From assembly GCA_000831005.1 (NCBI GenBank), contig CP007152.1, positions 4,216,001 to 4,280,000 of the forward strand: 64,000 nucleotides of DNA, given 5' to 3'. Position 1 is the stretch's first letter; each line of letters begins with the position of its first letter. Under the pieces are notes generated by a model, which did not search any database, was not told the origin of the DNA, and saw only the letters and a list, made by a program, of their open reading frames with translations. This stretch comes from Marinobacter salarius. Lineage in GTDB: Bacteria; Pseudomonadota; Gammaproteobacteria; Pseudomonadales; Oleiphilaceae. The translations under genes and the position numbers were made by a program. Shown in pieces: positions 48,203-57,474 of this stretch.

Positions 48203-49543
48203 TCAAAATCTCAGCGTAATTGAGCCGCTGAACACGTGAATATCGCCGTCTGCAGTAACGTCTTCTTCATTGCCATTGAAGTCGACAATGGTGAAGTCAC
48301 GCTCTTGCAGCATCTGGTACTGGTAACCGAGGTCCACGCGAACGGGGTAGGCCAGAAGACGGGTCCGGTTGTAGGTGGCACTTAAGCCAAGCCCGACAGA
48401 AATCTTGTCTGTGTCCAGGTAGTTGATTTCCGGGTTTCGGGTGGTTTTCAGAGGGGATTCTTCATAGGCGACGCCGGCACGGAAGGTAAAATTGTCGTTC
48501 AGCATGTACTCGCCACCGAGGCGGGGAGTCAGGGTGTCCTCAAACTGCATACGGGCAGCGGGGGAAAGGCTGTTCTGATCCTTGATGGTGTCGCTGGTAA
48601 ATTTATCTTCCAGGCCTGACCAGTTCTGTTGTTCTACACTGCCGCCAATACGCCAGCCGTCACCTTTATACTGGGTGCCGACGACCCAGATTTCCGGCTG
48701 AAAGGAGTCTATCGTGGTAACCGCAAGCGCAAGCCCCGGATCGGGAATCGTCTGGTCGACAATGACGTTTGCGTCGATACTGGTGGAAGCCGATGATTCT
48801 GCCCGGTAAGCAAGGGCCGTTTCCCAGCCGCTCAACCAACAGCCGCTTTCAGGGCAGAAAGTTTTGCCCCAGTCGATGGAGGTACTGAGAATCGACTTTA
48901 CAGAGGGTTCGGCATTGACTGACAGGCGCTCACGTCGTGTCTCACCGGCCAGGTTCGATAACGTATCCAGCTTGGCTGTGGCTTCGAGGGTGACTCTTGC
49001 CGAGATTCCGGCGTCAATACCTCGCCAGATGTTGGTGGCACCACCGATATTGAGGAACAGGGGTTCCCTGCCATACTCCATGAACTGGCCGCTTTCTGAT
49101 GTGTTTGAACTGAAGGCCAGCAGTTCCTTGCCATACTTCTCTACTCCCGCGATGAAGCCAAAGTAAATGGGGTGCTTAAAACGGGTCAAGGAAGAAAGAT
49201 TTGTTTTCATGCCGATGAGCACATGCTGACTCGGTGAGTCGGCGAGTACGTCGCCATCCCGCAGGGGGCCATCCGCTCTCAGTTCCTGTTCTGCATGAAG
49301 CAGGCCTAGGGTCAGCTCTCCCCGGGGATCTTTTGTCAGATAAGCCGGGTTATAGTAAGTGGCAGACACCTGATCGTTGAACATAGACAGGGATTGCGCT
49401 GTAGCCACGTCGGCTGCCATTACCCCGTAGGTGGTGCCGATGTTGCCCATGCTGGCCTGAGTGGGAAAAGAACCCCCAGCGGACAGAATTGCGATTGCAA
49501 GGCAAGAGGTAGGGCCCTTAGTAAAAAGGGGAGTCTTAGGCAT
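48203..49543 (-). CDS. FadL/OmpP1-family outer-membrane transporter (AupA-like)
   Basis: The family forms 14-strand barrels with a plug that pass fatty acids or hydrocarbons across the outer membrane. The signal peptide is LAIAILSAGGSFPTQAS, the plug region VMAADVATAQSLSMFNDQVS and ATYYNPAYLTKDPRGELTLG (the NPA motif is typical), and the last strand ends GSITLRF with a terminal Phe. The frame is intact at 446 residues; GGAGCAT precedes the ATG at 49541-49543. It is first in an operon with the large lipoprotein and lies near alkB. The pair probably imports alkanes or other oily substrates. Confidence 0.85.
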   Translation of the reverse strand: MPKTPLFTKGPTSCLAIAILSAGGSFPTQASMGNIGTTYGVMAADVATAQSLSMFNDQVSATYYNPAYLTKDPRGELTLGLLHAEQELRADGPLRDGDVLADSPSQHVLIGMKTNLSSLTRFKHPIYFGFIAGVEKYGKELLAFSSNTSESGQFMEYGREPLFLNIGGATNIWRGIDAGISARVTLEATAKLDTLSNLAGETRRERLSVNAEPSVKSILSTSIDWGKTFCPESGCWLSGWETALAYRAESSASTSIDANVIVDQTIPDPGLALAVTTIDSFQPEIWVVGTQYKGDGWRIGGSVEQQNWSGLEDKFTSDTIKDQNSLSPAARMQFEDTLTPRLGGEYMLNDNFTFRAGVAYEESPLKTTRNPEINYLDTDKISVGLGLSATYNRTRLLAYPVRVDLGYQYQMLQERDFTIVDFNGNEEDVTADGDIHVFSGSITLRF

Positions 49544-49608
49544 TAATATGCTCCGTTTTCTCGTTATTGTTGTCAGTACATCTATACAGCGCTTGTTGAG
49601 GCGGTCAG

Positions 49609-50187
49609 ATGCTGTTCAGCAAAAAAGCTTACTTAAACTGTTTTTTCGGAACATTGGCCCTCTTGACGCCACAGATCGTCTTTAACTCAGCCAGGCTTTT
49701 TCGTGAGAAAGGTTTTGAAAGGACGTCGCTCAAGTAGATTGCCGAAGCGCTGCTTGTCGAGCTGATGCGCCGGGGAGTCGACCTGGTTACCGCAGAGGTC
49801 GAGTCGGCTTACGCCAGCTCGGACGACCCGGTTGAGCGTTTGCGTCTTTGTATCAACGCACATCTGCGAGCCCTGTTGTTAGGTTCGGATGCGGTTTACG
49901 TGCTGTTGTTTGAATGGCGGGCGCTGGGCCCGGAGGCTAGTAAGGAAATCATCGAACTGCGTGACCAGTACGAGTCCCTGTGGGCCGGTATCCTCGAAAC
50001 AATGATTGCGCAGGGCGTGGTCCGGAAGAATGTTGACGGCCGCTTGCTTCGCCTGATAGGCCTTGGGGCACTCAACTGGGTTGCAACCTGGTTCGACCCG
50101 AACGGGGCCCAGTCACTCGACGCCATTGGTGATTTGATCTGGCAGATCGCTATGGACGGTGTCATCAATAAAGGAGTCAAGGCATAG
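49609..50187 (+). pseudogene. Decayed TetR-family regulator
   Basis: The reading frame from ATG 49609 contains SARLFREKGFERTSLK, the start of a TetR helix-turn-helix, then a TAG at 49,735-49,737 where family members usually have Gln (LKQIAEA). It resumes IAEALLVELMRRGVDLVTAE in the same frame. The recognition helix (normally about 17 residues such as a xVSxxxxYxHFxxKE stretch) is missing between IAEAL and LLVEL. The ligand-binding C-domain is intact to 50,187. A stop plus an in-frame deletion cannot be repaired by one base, so this looks like true decay. It is divergent from the AupA-like gene, which it may once have controlled. Confidence 0.75.
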
Positions 50188-50217
50188 GGTAAACACTGCC
50201 GGAAAATGTCTCGGTAC

Positions 50218-51198
50218 TCAGAAGTGATACGCAGCCGACACAGTTCCAAAAGAAAGTGCATCTTTATTGCTTTCATCCTGACTGGTCGTCGCTCTGAGTG
50301 TGATGGCAATCTGGATTCCAGGCGAATGCCAGCCAACGCCCACGCCACCCAGACCGACAACAGGACGCTGGTCATAATCGTAGCGCCCTGACTGCTCCTC
50401 CAGATAGGAATAGGGTATGAATTCCATACCCAAACCAATGAACACGGACCAACCCGAGCCGGGGGCATTCAGTGAGCCCGGCAGGGCAATGGTTGAAGAG
50501 GCTCCTGCATAATCCGGGATGATATTGGCGGGCAAGTTAGTGCCGATTCGCCAAGACATACCCAGCTCGCCACTGCTGACGAAATTCGACAGCCTGCCAC
50601 CGGTTACCCAAGCCATCTCTTGGTGCACCCCACTGCCGATATTTTCGCGAAACAACCGCCGAGCATGAAAGGCGTGCACTTCGCCAATGACATCAGTGCC
50701 CAGCTGGTTATCCCAGCCATTCGGATTGGTGCTGCCGGTCAGTTTGTGGACCCATTTCTGCGTTGCTTCGGCGCCGGAATTCGGTCCAACGACACCCAGA
50801 CCGATGCCATAGCCGGTCAGGGATTCTGAACTCCAGCTCCAGAGAGTGATTGAGCCAGAGAGGTAGCCGACGTAAGGCAAGTCTTCATAAATCGGCCCAG
50901 ATGCTTGTATGTTCTCTGGGGTGACCATCAGTTGGCTCAAGCTGAAAGTCAAGGCATGAGCGTTGCCCGTCCGACCAATAACGGGCAACCAATCCATTGC
51001 GTTTCTGGCGCTTCTGGCCAGACACACCTCGCAGTTGTTGTTTTCTGCCGAGGCACTCAGATAGGACAATCGACCACCATTGGTATACCCCTTATCCGAG
51101 CCGGTCAGAAGGTCGTTGTCCCAGGAAATGCTAAAGGCCCCGGAACTGGCCCCGGCAAATTCGGGAATAAGTGCAAACAAAAAAATGATCAACCTCAA
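50218..51198 (-). CDS. lpxR: LpxR-type lipid A 3'-O-deacylase (DUF2219)
   Basis: LpxR is an outer-membrane barrel that removes acyl chains from lipid A. The signal peptide (IIFLFALIPEFAGASS) is followed by FSISWDNDLLTGSDKGYTNG, the family signature with the conserved Asn and Asp residues of the active site, then alternating beta strands and a final GTVSAAYHF strand. The 326 residues are normal. The start appears to be a TTG at 51,198; no strong ribosome site is visible, so the exact start is unsure. It is 15 bases downstream of mipA. Confidence 0.82.
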   Translation of the reverse strand: MRLIIFLFALIPEFAGASSGAFSISWDNDLLTGSDKGYTNGGRLSYLSASAENNNCEVCLARSARNAMDWLPVIGRTGNAHALTFSLSQLMVTPENIQASGPIYEDLPYVGYLSGSITLWSWSSESLTGYGIGLGVVGPNSGAEATQKWVHKLTGSTNPNGWDNQLGTDVIGEVHAFHARRLFRENIGSGVHQEMAWVTGGRLSNFVSSGELGMSWRIGTNLPANIIPDYAGASSTIALPGSLNAPGSGWSVFIGLGMEFIPYSYLEEQSGRYDYDQRPVVGLGGVGVGWHSPGIQIAITLRATTSQDESNKDALSFGTVSAAYHF

Positions 51199-51213
51199 GA
51201 GAGCTTTGTCCCG

Positions 51214-52005
51214 TTAAAAGCGATAGTTCATCAATAATCCGCCGAAGCCCTGAACATGATCTCCAATATCCGCAACTATCGGACTGTCTTTGGCCTCTCC
51301 AGTCAGGTAAGCCACTCCCGCAAGACCGGTCAGTGACCAATCAGCACTTAGGCGGTAAGTCATGGCGCCGCCAAAACGTATGCGCAGGTAACCTTTATCA
51401 ACGTCATAGGCGCTCAGCCCGGAGCGGGCGCTCTCTGCCTCGGATATTCCAAACTTGCTCTCCGTCCAGCGCTCACTGCTATAAATGAGGCCCGGACCGG
51501 CCGACAAGAAAAGGTTTTCTGTCAGCGGGGTTCGCCAACTTCCCTTAAGTGTCAACTGATAGCCGTCGACGTCACCGGTCACCGGTGTCTTTACCGACGC
51601 GCTGTAATTGAAAGGCCCGTCCTCCAGGGCAACGCGCAAACCAATGGCAGCCCCACTGTCCACCTTATCAAGGTTGCTCAGGTCATCCTCATTATCACGG
51701 CCCCCGACATAGCCGATGTAGGTCGACAGCGACCATGCGCCATAATTAATAAAGTTCCAGCCGAGGCCATCGCGGATATTCAGATAGAACCGGTCGTCAT
51801 AACTCAGGTTCAGGTTGGGCAGGCCTCGGGTTTCATAGTCGTCACTGCCAAGATAGTCCGGCGCATAGAAGGCTCCCGCCCCGATGCTGCCATCCCAGTC
51901 TGGGCTGGTCATGGCATTCTGCCAGTCAGCGGCTGCAAACACGGTGGGGCTGAGCACTACCAATGACAGGGCCATCGCTGTGGGGGCGTATTTGTTTCGT
52001 AACAT
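51214..52005 (-). CDS. MipA/OmpV-family outer-membrane protein
   Basis: The family forms small barrels; MipA of E. coli is linked to peptidoglycan enzymes and others to osmotic or acid conditions. The ATG at 52003-52005 gives a signal peptide (MALSLVVLSPTVFAAADW). Family features are GAGAFYAPDYLGSDDYETRG near the start and SLTGLAGVAYLTGEAKDSPI, with the final GFGGLLMNYRF strand ending in Phe. The 263 residues are normal. It lies 14 bases after tolC and before lpxR on the same strand, so outer-membrane genes are grouped here. Confidence 0.85.
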   Translation of the reverse strand: MLRNKYAPTAMALSLVVLSPTVFAAADWQNAMTSPDWDGSIGAGAFYAPDYLGSDDYETRGLPNLNLSYDDRFYLNIRDGLGWNFINYGAWSLSTYIGYVGGRDNEDDLSNLDKVDSGAAIGLRVALEDGPFNYSASVKTPVTGDVDGYQLTLKGSWRTPLTENLFLSAGPGLIYSSERWTESKFGISEAESARSGLSAYDVDKGYLRIRFGGAMTYRLSADWSLTGLAGVAYLTGEAKDSPIVADIGDHVQGFGGLLMNYRF

Positions 52006-52018
52006 AAAGCTAGCGTCC

Positions 52019-53427
52019 TCAGTTTCGGGTTGGATCGTCGATGGTTTCATCGTCCTCGGCCAGAGCTTCGATGCCTGGCGCCGATGCACTGAGCCAGCGG
52101 TTCAGATTCATCAAATCCTGTGGGCTGAGGGTGCCGGCGGACTGTTTCAGGTTAAGAGTGTTGAGTACGTAGTCGTAGCGGGCATTGGCATAGTTTTGCA
52201 GGGCTTCGTAATAGTCCCGTTCGGCATCCAGCACTTCGACGATGTTGCGAGTGCCGACTTCTTACCCCGCACGGGTAGCGTCCAGTGCACTGCGGCGCGA
52301 GATGATGGTCTGTTCGAGTGCCGAGGCGGATTCGATATTGGTATTGACCTGACGAAACAGACTGCGGGTGTTGACCCGCACGTCCCGACGAACGGTATTC
52401 AGGGCCTGATCGGCCACCGTGACCAGTGATCGCTGTTGCCGCACTCCGGCCTGTGTTCCGCCGCCGAGGTACAACGGCACGTTCAGGGTCAGACTGATCA
52501 CGCCCTCAGTGGTCGTTCCATTGCCAGAGCGGGTGGCGCCTCCACTGCCGGCGGTGGAACCCGTGCCGCCGGGCCCGAGGCCGTTGATGTCTGTTTCACC
52601 GTAAGAGGCGTTCAGGTCCAGCGTCGGGTAATGCCCCGCCTTGCGGCTTTCAAGGGTGGACTTGCTGGCATCGAGCTCAAGCAGGGCGGTCTGGATTTCC
52701 CAATTCTGTCCCAACGCGATCTTCTCCCACTCTGTGGGATTCGCGGGCGCGGGTCTGGCCAGAGGGAATTCCTGGCGCAGGTTGTCCAGTTGTTCGGTGT
52801 ATTCTCCGGTCAAGCGGGCAAGATCTTCCCGGGCGATGTCCAAGTCACTTTCGGCGGCAATACGCCGGCTTTTGGAATCATCGTAGCTGGCGCGGGCCTC
52901 ATACACTTCGGTAATGGCGATCAGGCCGACATCGAAACGCTCCTGAGCTTGCTCGTACTGTCTGCCTATAGCTGTCTCGGTGGCCTGTGCAGTGGTCAGC
53001 GCATCTGCCGCCCGCAACACATTGAAGTAACCTTCGGCAACGTCGAGGATCAACTGCTGCTGCGCCAGGTTGTAACGGGCTCGGGCGGCCTCGCTCCGAA
53101 TCTGGCTGGTTTCAAAATCAAACCAGGCGTCAGCGCGGAACAGCGGCTGAGTCAGTTCAACGCCGTAGCTGAAAGTTTTGTACGAGTCTTCGCTGGCGTT
53201 GTCCGGATCGATATCTGTGTGCCTGGCATCACCAAACGCATTGAGCCGGGGCAAAAGGTTGGCGCGGCTAACATCAATGCCGGCCTGTTCTGCCTGCAGG
53301 GTAGCTCGGGATTCGGCGATGCCGGAATCGTAGGTAAGCGCTTTCTCATAGGTTTCGACCAGGTTCATGGCCGGCACGTGCTGGGCTGCAAGCGCCGCCA
53401 TCAGCCAGGCAACAGGCGTTTGTTCAT
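52019..53427 (-). CDS. tolC: TolC-family outer-membrane efflux channel, two defects
   Basis: TolC proteins form trimeric channels that export drugs and proteins with RND or ABC pumps. The body has the family repeats: NLVETYEKALTYDSGIAESR, YGVELTQPLFR, RYNLAQQQLILDVAEGYFN, LNVPLYLGGGTQAGVRQQRS and NIVEVLDAERDYYEALQNYA. The ATG at 53425-53427 overlaps the tetR stop. Its signal peptide shifts at about 53,410; one T restores MNKRLLPWLMAALAAQHVPA. A second defect is a TAA at 52262-52264 where the family has Tyr (GYEVGTRN), in frame on both sides, thus a base change. The repaired length is about 470 residues. Confidence 0.88.
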
Positions 53428-54046
53428 GGGGTTTCCTTGTTTGTTTGGAATGGCTCGTTTTCAGGGCAGAGGCCCCGGAACAATGTATCGACCAGGCATT
53501 CCGCTTCGGCGCTCAGGTCGTAGGCGTCAGGATTCCTGAGCCAATCAACGTAGATGCCCAGCATTTGGGTATGCAGCGAACGGGCGGCCTGACTGGCGGT
53601 TAGTGATGAATGGGGGGGTGATTGCTGAAAAACCGCGTCAGTGTATCAATAGACTCCTGCGTCATTTCATCCTGCAGCCGCAGACCGTGTTCGGATTCCG
53701 TGTGGTGAAACAGGATCTTGTAGACACGGAAGTGGCGTTGATCCTTAACGAGGGTCTGAAGCGCATACACACACAGGTTTCTGAGTGTCCGAAGGTCACC
53801 AGTGCGCTCGTCAGCGGCGTTTTCAGTCATCTCTGCCATCGGCAATCGAACCCGCTCGAGCATGGCCTTGAAAACATGCGATTTATTCTGGAAGTGCCAG
53901 TAAATCGCGCCACGGGTGACCTGGGCGGTGCGGGCGATTTCCTCCAGTGAGGCCCGGGCCACGCCCTTGTTGAGAAAGACCTGCTCTGCTGCGTCCAGCA
54001 AAGCCTGATAGGTGACTTCAGCTTCCGCCTTGGTTTTTCTGGCCAT
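53424..54046 (-). CDS. TetR-family efflux repressor (AcrR/TtgR-like), frameshifted
   Basis: The helix-turn-helix is complete (FLNKGVARASLEEIARTAQV, TRGAIYWHFQNKSHVFKAML) and close to AcrR and TtgR, repressors that leave DNA when drugs bind. The C-terminal domain runs to RFF at about 53,622, then shifts; one C gives QQSPPHSSLTASQAARSLHT and continues to NEPFQTNKETP, ending at 53,424 with the ATGA overlap into tolC. The repaired length is about 208 residues. It is divergent from the acrA-type gene, with a near-perfect AcrR-type operator between. Confidence 0.88.
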
Positions 54047-54138
54047 GGTGAATATCCGTCATTCTGAGTGTAGGCCCCACCGCTAAAGTGCATACGGGTC
54101 CGTTTGTCTTGGGCGCCATCATGCCAAAGTTTTTTGCA

Positions 54139-54154
54139 TACATCCATGAATGTA
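54139..54154. promoter_or_regulatory. AcrR-type operator between tetR and acrA
   Basis: TACATCCATGAATGTA is a palindrome with one mismatch. It closely resembles the TACAT/ATGTA arms of the E. coli acrR-acrA operator. Lying between the divergent regulator and pump genes, it probably serves both. Confidence 0.75.
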
Positions 54155-54203
54155 GGTATTGTCCCATCAATTCGAACAACGTTTACCCAAGGAGAACTCC
54201 GTC

Positions 54204-54812
54204 ATGCCGTCGCATGCTGCCCTACTGTATTCCTCCAGATCACTACGTCGAACATTATTGCTTTCTGTGCTTGTGGCCGGTCTGGCTGCCTGCAGCGGTG
54301 ACAATAATCAAAACGCTGGGGAGGGCAGTGGCAGGCCAGCCCCGGAGGTCATCGTGGAAACGGCTGAAACAACCGACGTGACAGTGCGCCAGGACTATGC
54401 CGGTCGGGCTCGCGGGGCTCGGGAAGTAGAAGTTCGCGCCCGGATTCAGGGCATCCTCGAGGAACGCCTGTATCGCGAAGGCCAGATTGTCAGTGAGGGT
54501 GACTCTCTGTTCCGCATTGACCCCAAGCCTTCGGAAGCCGCACTGCAGGGAGCAAAGGCTCAACGCCAGGTGGCGGAAGCGGATCTCCGCCAGGCTGAGC
54601 GGGAATGGAATCGCATATCCTCGTTGTACGAGCGTAATGCCGTCAGTGAACGGGATCGTGACTCCGCCCGTTCCGCCCTGGAACTGGCCCAGGCCAATCT
54701 GGCTGTTGCCGAGGCAGGCGTTACGGTAGCTGAACTGAATTTGGGGTATACCGACGTCAGGGCTCCGGTCAATGGCGTGACCAGCCTTGAAGATCTGCCG
54801 AAGGGAGCCTGA
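54204..54812 (+). pseudogene. acrA: RND-pump periplasmic adaptor AcrA-like, 3' half missing
   Basis: Adaptors of this family join an inner-membrane RND pump to TolC. The start ATG 54204 follows AAGGAGAACTCC. There is a lipoprotein signal (LLSVLVAGLAACSGD), a lipoyl half-motif (EVRARIQGILEERLYREGQI), the helical hairpin (QVAEADLRQAEREWNRISSL) and the second half-motif (LGYTDVRAPVNG). After GVTSLEDLPKG, at about 54,809, the sequence becomes unrelated and the frame stops at once. About 180 residues of barrel and membrane-proximal domains, and the acrB gene expected next, are missing. This is probably an assembly junction. Confidence 0.88.
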
Positions 54813-54946
54813 TTAGGGCCACCTCACGAAACGGAAAATATCGCACGCTAAGCGCTCTGGCGGCGTTCGGAGCGGACACACCGGGCAATGTCAGCCGGGA
54901 AGCGCTAGAGGGGTATAACCAGTGGCGGGAGGAAAGGGCCGCTTGA
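54812..54946 (+). other. Possible 3' end of an unidentified gene
   Basis: Directly after the acrA break, one frame stays open for 44 codons (GKYRTLSALAAFGADTPGNV, then SREALEGYNQWREERAA) and ends in TGA at 54,944. The composition is protein-like, so this may be the tail of a gene whose front half was lost at the junction. I do not recognise the family. It could also be chance. Confidence 0.35.
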
Positions 54947-55021
54947 ACTATATAGATGCCTAATGTTTATACTATAAAGTTGTTTCACTCGATTTTGACC
55001 AACCAACCATGAGATACGCCC

Positions 55022-55417
55022 ATGAAAATCGTTAAAGTTCAGGACATCATTGGTACCGAGCGTGAAGTCAGCGACAAGCAGTGGACCAGCCGCCGTCTGC
55101 TGCTCAAGAAGGACGGAATGGGATTTTCCTTCCACGAAACCATCATCAAGGCAGGCTCCGAGCACACTTTCTGGTACAAGCACCACCTGGAAGCCGTTTA
55201 CTGCGTTGCCGGTAACGGGCGCATCAGGGACCTCTCCACGGGTGAAGTTCACGAGATTACCGACGGTACCCTCTACGCCCTGGACAACCACGACAAGCAC
55301 ACCCTGTACGGTGGCACCGAGGACATGCGCCTGATCTGCGCCTTCAACCCGCCGGTGACCGGCCAGGAAGTTCATGACGAGGACGGCGCCTACCTGTCGG
55401 ACACCAGCGATAACTGA
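55022..55417 (+). CDS. ectC: L-ectoine synthase EctC, without ectA and ectB nearby
   Basis: EctC closes N-gamma-acetyldiaminobutyrate to ectoine, an osmolyte. It is a small cupin of about 130 residues; here there are 131. Matching segments are LLLKKDGMGFSFHETIIKAG, HHLEAVYCVAGNGRIRDLST, LYALDNHDKHTLYGG and FNPPVTGQEVHDEDGAYL. The N-terminus (MKIVKVQDIIGTEREV) differs from the usual MIVRNLEE type, so it may be a divergent, stand-alone form. TTGAAC and TATACT, 19 bases apart at 54,943-54,973, may be its promoter. ectA, ectB and ask are not seen on either side; the block boundary at 54,810 may have removed them. Confidence 0.85.
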   Translation: MKIVKVQDIIGTEREVSDKQWTSRRLLLKKDGMGFSFHETIIKAGSEHTFWYKHHLEAVYCVAGNGRIRDLSTGEVHEITDGTLYALDNHDKHTLYGGTEDMRLICAFNPPVTGQEVHDEDGAYLSDTSDN

Positions 55418-56072
55418 TCCGCCCTGATAGGGCGGCTGATCTGACCGCTGGCACACCGCCAGCGCGCCTGCTGCCGGTGGCGGTGTTGCTTTGGCTGGCA
55501 CGCCCTTACCAGCGAGCCCCGATCTTGGTGGCGCCACCACTGGCACGTTTGTCCGGCCTGCGCCTGGGCATTGGTAAAGAATGAGACGGGCTATGACCAC
55601 AGCATGGCTGCGGCTAGCATGTGAAGGCGCTATCGGAAGCACACAAGTACGTTAAACAGAGCTTCCACAGAGGTAGCCACCACCGAAATAGAGGAGGGGG
55701 CCATACACGTCCAATAATTACATATTGTAACATGGGCCCGTGCAAACTGCTGTAAAGCGCGTTTTCAAAAATGAAGGGATCTCAACGGCGGAAGTAACCA
55801 CCCGGAGATTAGTAGCAGACGATCAATAAGCCATTGGTTTACCGAGCGAACTAACCAAAGCGCTCAGTGCGTCTCTTCGAACTGACTTTCCGCTGTAGAT
55901 CAGGGGCGTGGTTGCTGTATCGGGGCTTTCTTAACACGCAATTTATGAACGCATTTCATCTCTGCGGCCAAAAGCGGGAGATGATGACTTCAGGCTTTTT
56001 AGTGAGGTCAAAATGTACAGTTTATTATTATCGGGTTGATCATCGGAGCAAATCCCTTGCTCCGACATACTG
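55418..56072. other. Intergenic region with two hairpins, no supported gene
   Basis: CCGCCC-TGAT-AGGGCGG (55419-55435... just after ectC) and GCTGGC/GCCAGC shortly after could end the ectC transcript, though neither has a T-run. The remainder is AT-richer and carries ATTACATATTGTAACAT at about 55,718. A frame of 86 codons at 55,867 is Cys/Arg/Tyr-rich and looks like chance. Confidence 0.5.
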
Positions 56073-57474
56073 GTGTCCATCTTGCAATACTACAGCGAAA
56101 ACTCCGCCAGTGATGACGTTGATATAACTCCCCACGTCACCGGCGAAACTTCAGAGTATTTGGGGCGGCTGCTCATTGGTGACGATGAGCCGCGGTTGCT
56201 TAACAGTTTATGCTCGATATTGCGTGACAAGGGGTTCGAGGTTGACGGTGCCGAGGATGGCGACGCCGTCTGCCAGCGATTACGAGAGAATGCCTATGAT
56301 CTGGTTTTGTTGGATATCCGCATGCCTGGAAAGAGCGGTTTAGAGATCATGGCCTGGTTGAAAGAAACGGGCGTTGACGCTCCGGTCATCATTATCAGCG
56401 GGCATTCCGACTATCGCATCGTCAGGCAAGCATTCAAGCTGGGTGCCTGCGATTATCTAAGAAAGCCCTACGATGTAGATGAATTAATTCGGGCTGTCGG
56501 CGGCACGGTTTTAGAACGACGGCAGGCCCGCTCTCAGGCGGCTACGGGCTGGTCTAACCCGCTAACGGCCGATTTTTTTAAGCACACACTTGATCATCTT
56601 CCGGATCTGGTTTTTTCACTGGATGAGCGCAAGTGCATCAACTATCTGAATCATCACTCCGAGAGTCTCTTGGGATTACCGACAGGGGAGCTGATTGGCC
56701 AACCGTTTTCTCGGCTCGTTCATGAGGGTGACATCGCTAAGCTTCCACTGTTATTTGGTAAGAACGAGGTGGGAGAGTCAGTAACCCAAGAGATCAAACT
56801 TAAAACTTACCATGGAGGGATCGGTTACCTGGATTGTGACATTACAGTTGCCTCTCCGCTCGAGGCGAACGACACCGCGCTAACTTATGCAAAGCCCCCT
56901 CCAGCAAAGCCTCTTTTTTTGGGCATTGTGCGGGACATCACGGAGCACAAACGGACACTGGCATTGATGGAGTTTCATGCTTCTCACGATACACTGACCG
57001 GGCTGCCGAATAGGAGCCTGTTTATGGACCGACTTACCTTGGCTGTCAGTCAGGCGAGCCGTAATGGGCAGAAGCTTGCCGTGCTTTTTATCGACCTGAA
57101 CGATTTCAAAGCGGTAAACGATACCTACGGGCATGGGGTTGGCGATCAGCTGTTGCAAAAAGTCGCCGCCGGTCTGACACATTGTCTGCGAGAGGGGGAT
57201 ACTCTTGCCCGCTATGGTGGCGATGAATTTACGGTCCTGTTGCCCTCGCTTGACGAAAAAAAGGACGCCGCAACGGTCGCACGCAAACTTCTGAACTCGC
57301 TCGAAACCCCTTTTCAGTTTGAGGGCACCGACCTTCGTGTCTCTATCGGAACCAGCATCGGGATTGCAATGTACTGAAGACGGGGCGGGGGCGGAAACGC
57401 TGGTAGAGCGGGCAGACATGGCCATGTATACCGTGAAACAGAGGAAAAAAAACGACTTTTATTTTTACAGCTAA
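56073..57474 (+). CDS. Response regulator with PAS and GGDEF domains, 3' frameshift
   Basis: The protein is a likely c-di-GMP synthase under phosphorylation control. Residues 30-150 form a receiver (LLIGDDEPRLLNSL, phosphorylated Asp in LVLLDIRMPGKSG, LRKPYD), residues about 165-300 a PAS domain (HTLDHLPDLVFSLDERKCIN), and the rest a GGDEF domain (DTLTGLPNRSLFMDRL, LARYGGDEFTVLLPSL). An inhibitory I-site, RxxD, lies five residues before GGDEF (REGDTLARY). The frame breaks at about 57,374; the tail EDGAGAETLVERADMAMYTV continues one frame over to 57,474. The GTG start is uncertain. No kinase gene is adjacent. Confidence 0.85.

Noticed and set aside
46929..48239. A 436-codon open frame opposite the AupB-like lipoprotein gene
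   Set aside because: It is the reverse shadow of a GC-rich gene; the minus-strand product has a lipobox and Ig-like repeats, the plus-strand one has no coherent domain.
55867..56127. An 86-codon open frame upstream of the GGDEF gene
   Set aside because: Composition is Cys/Arg/Tyr-rich, there is no ribosome site and it overlaps the GGDEF gene start; probably chance.
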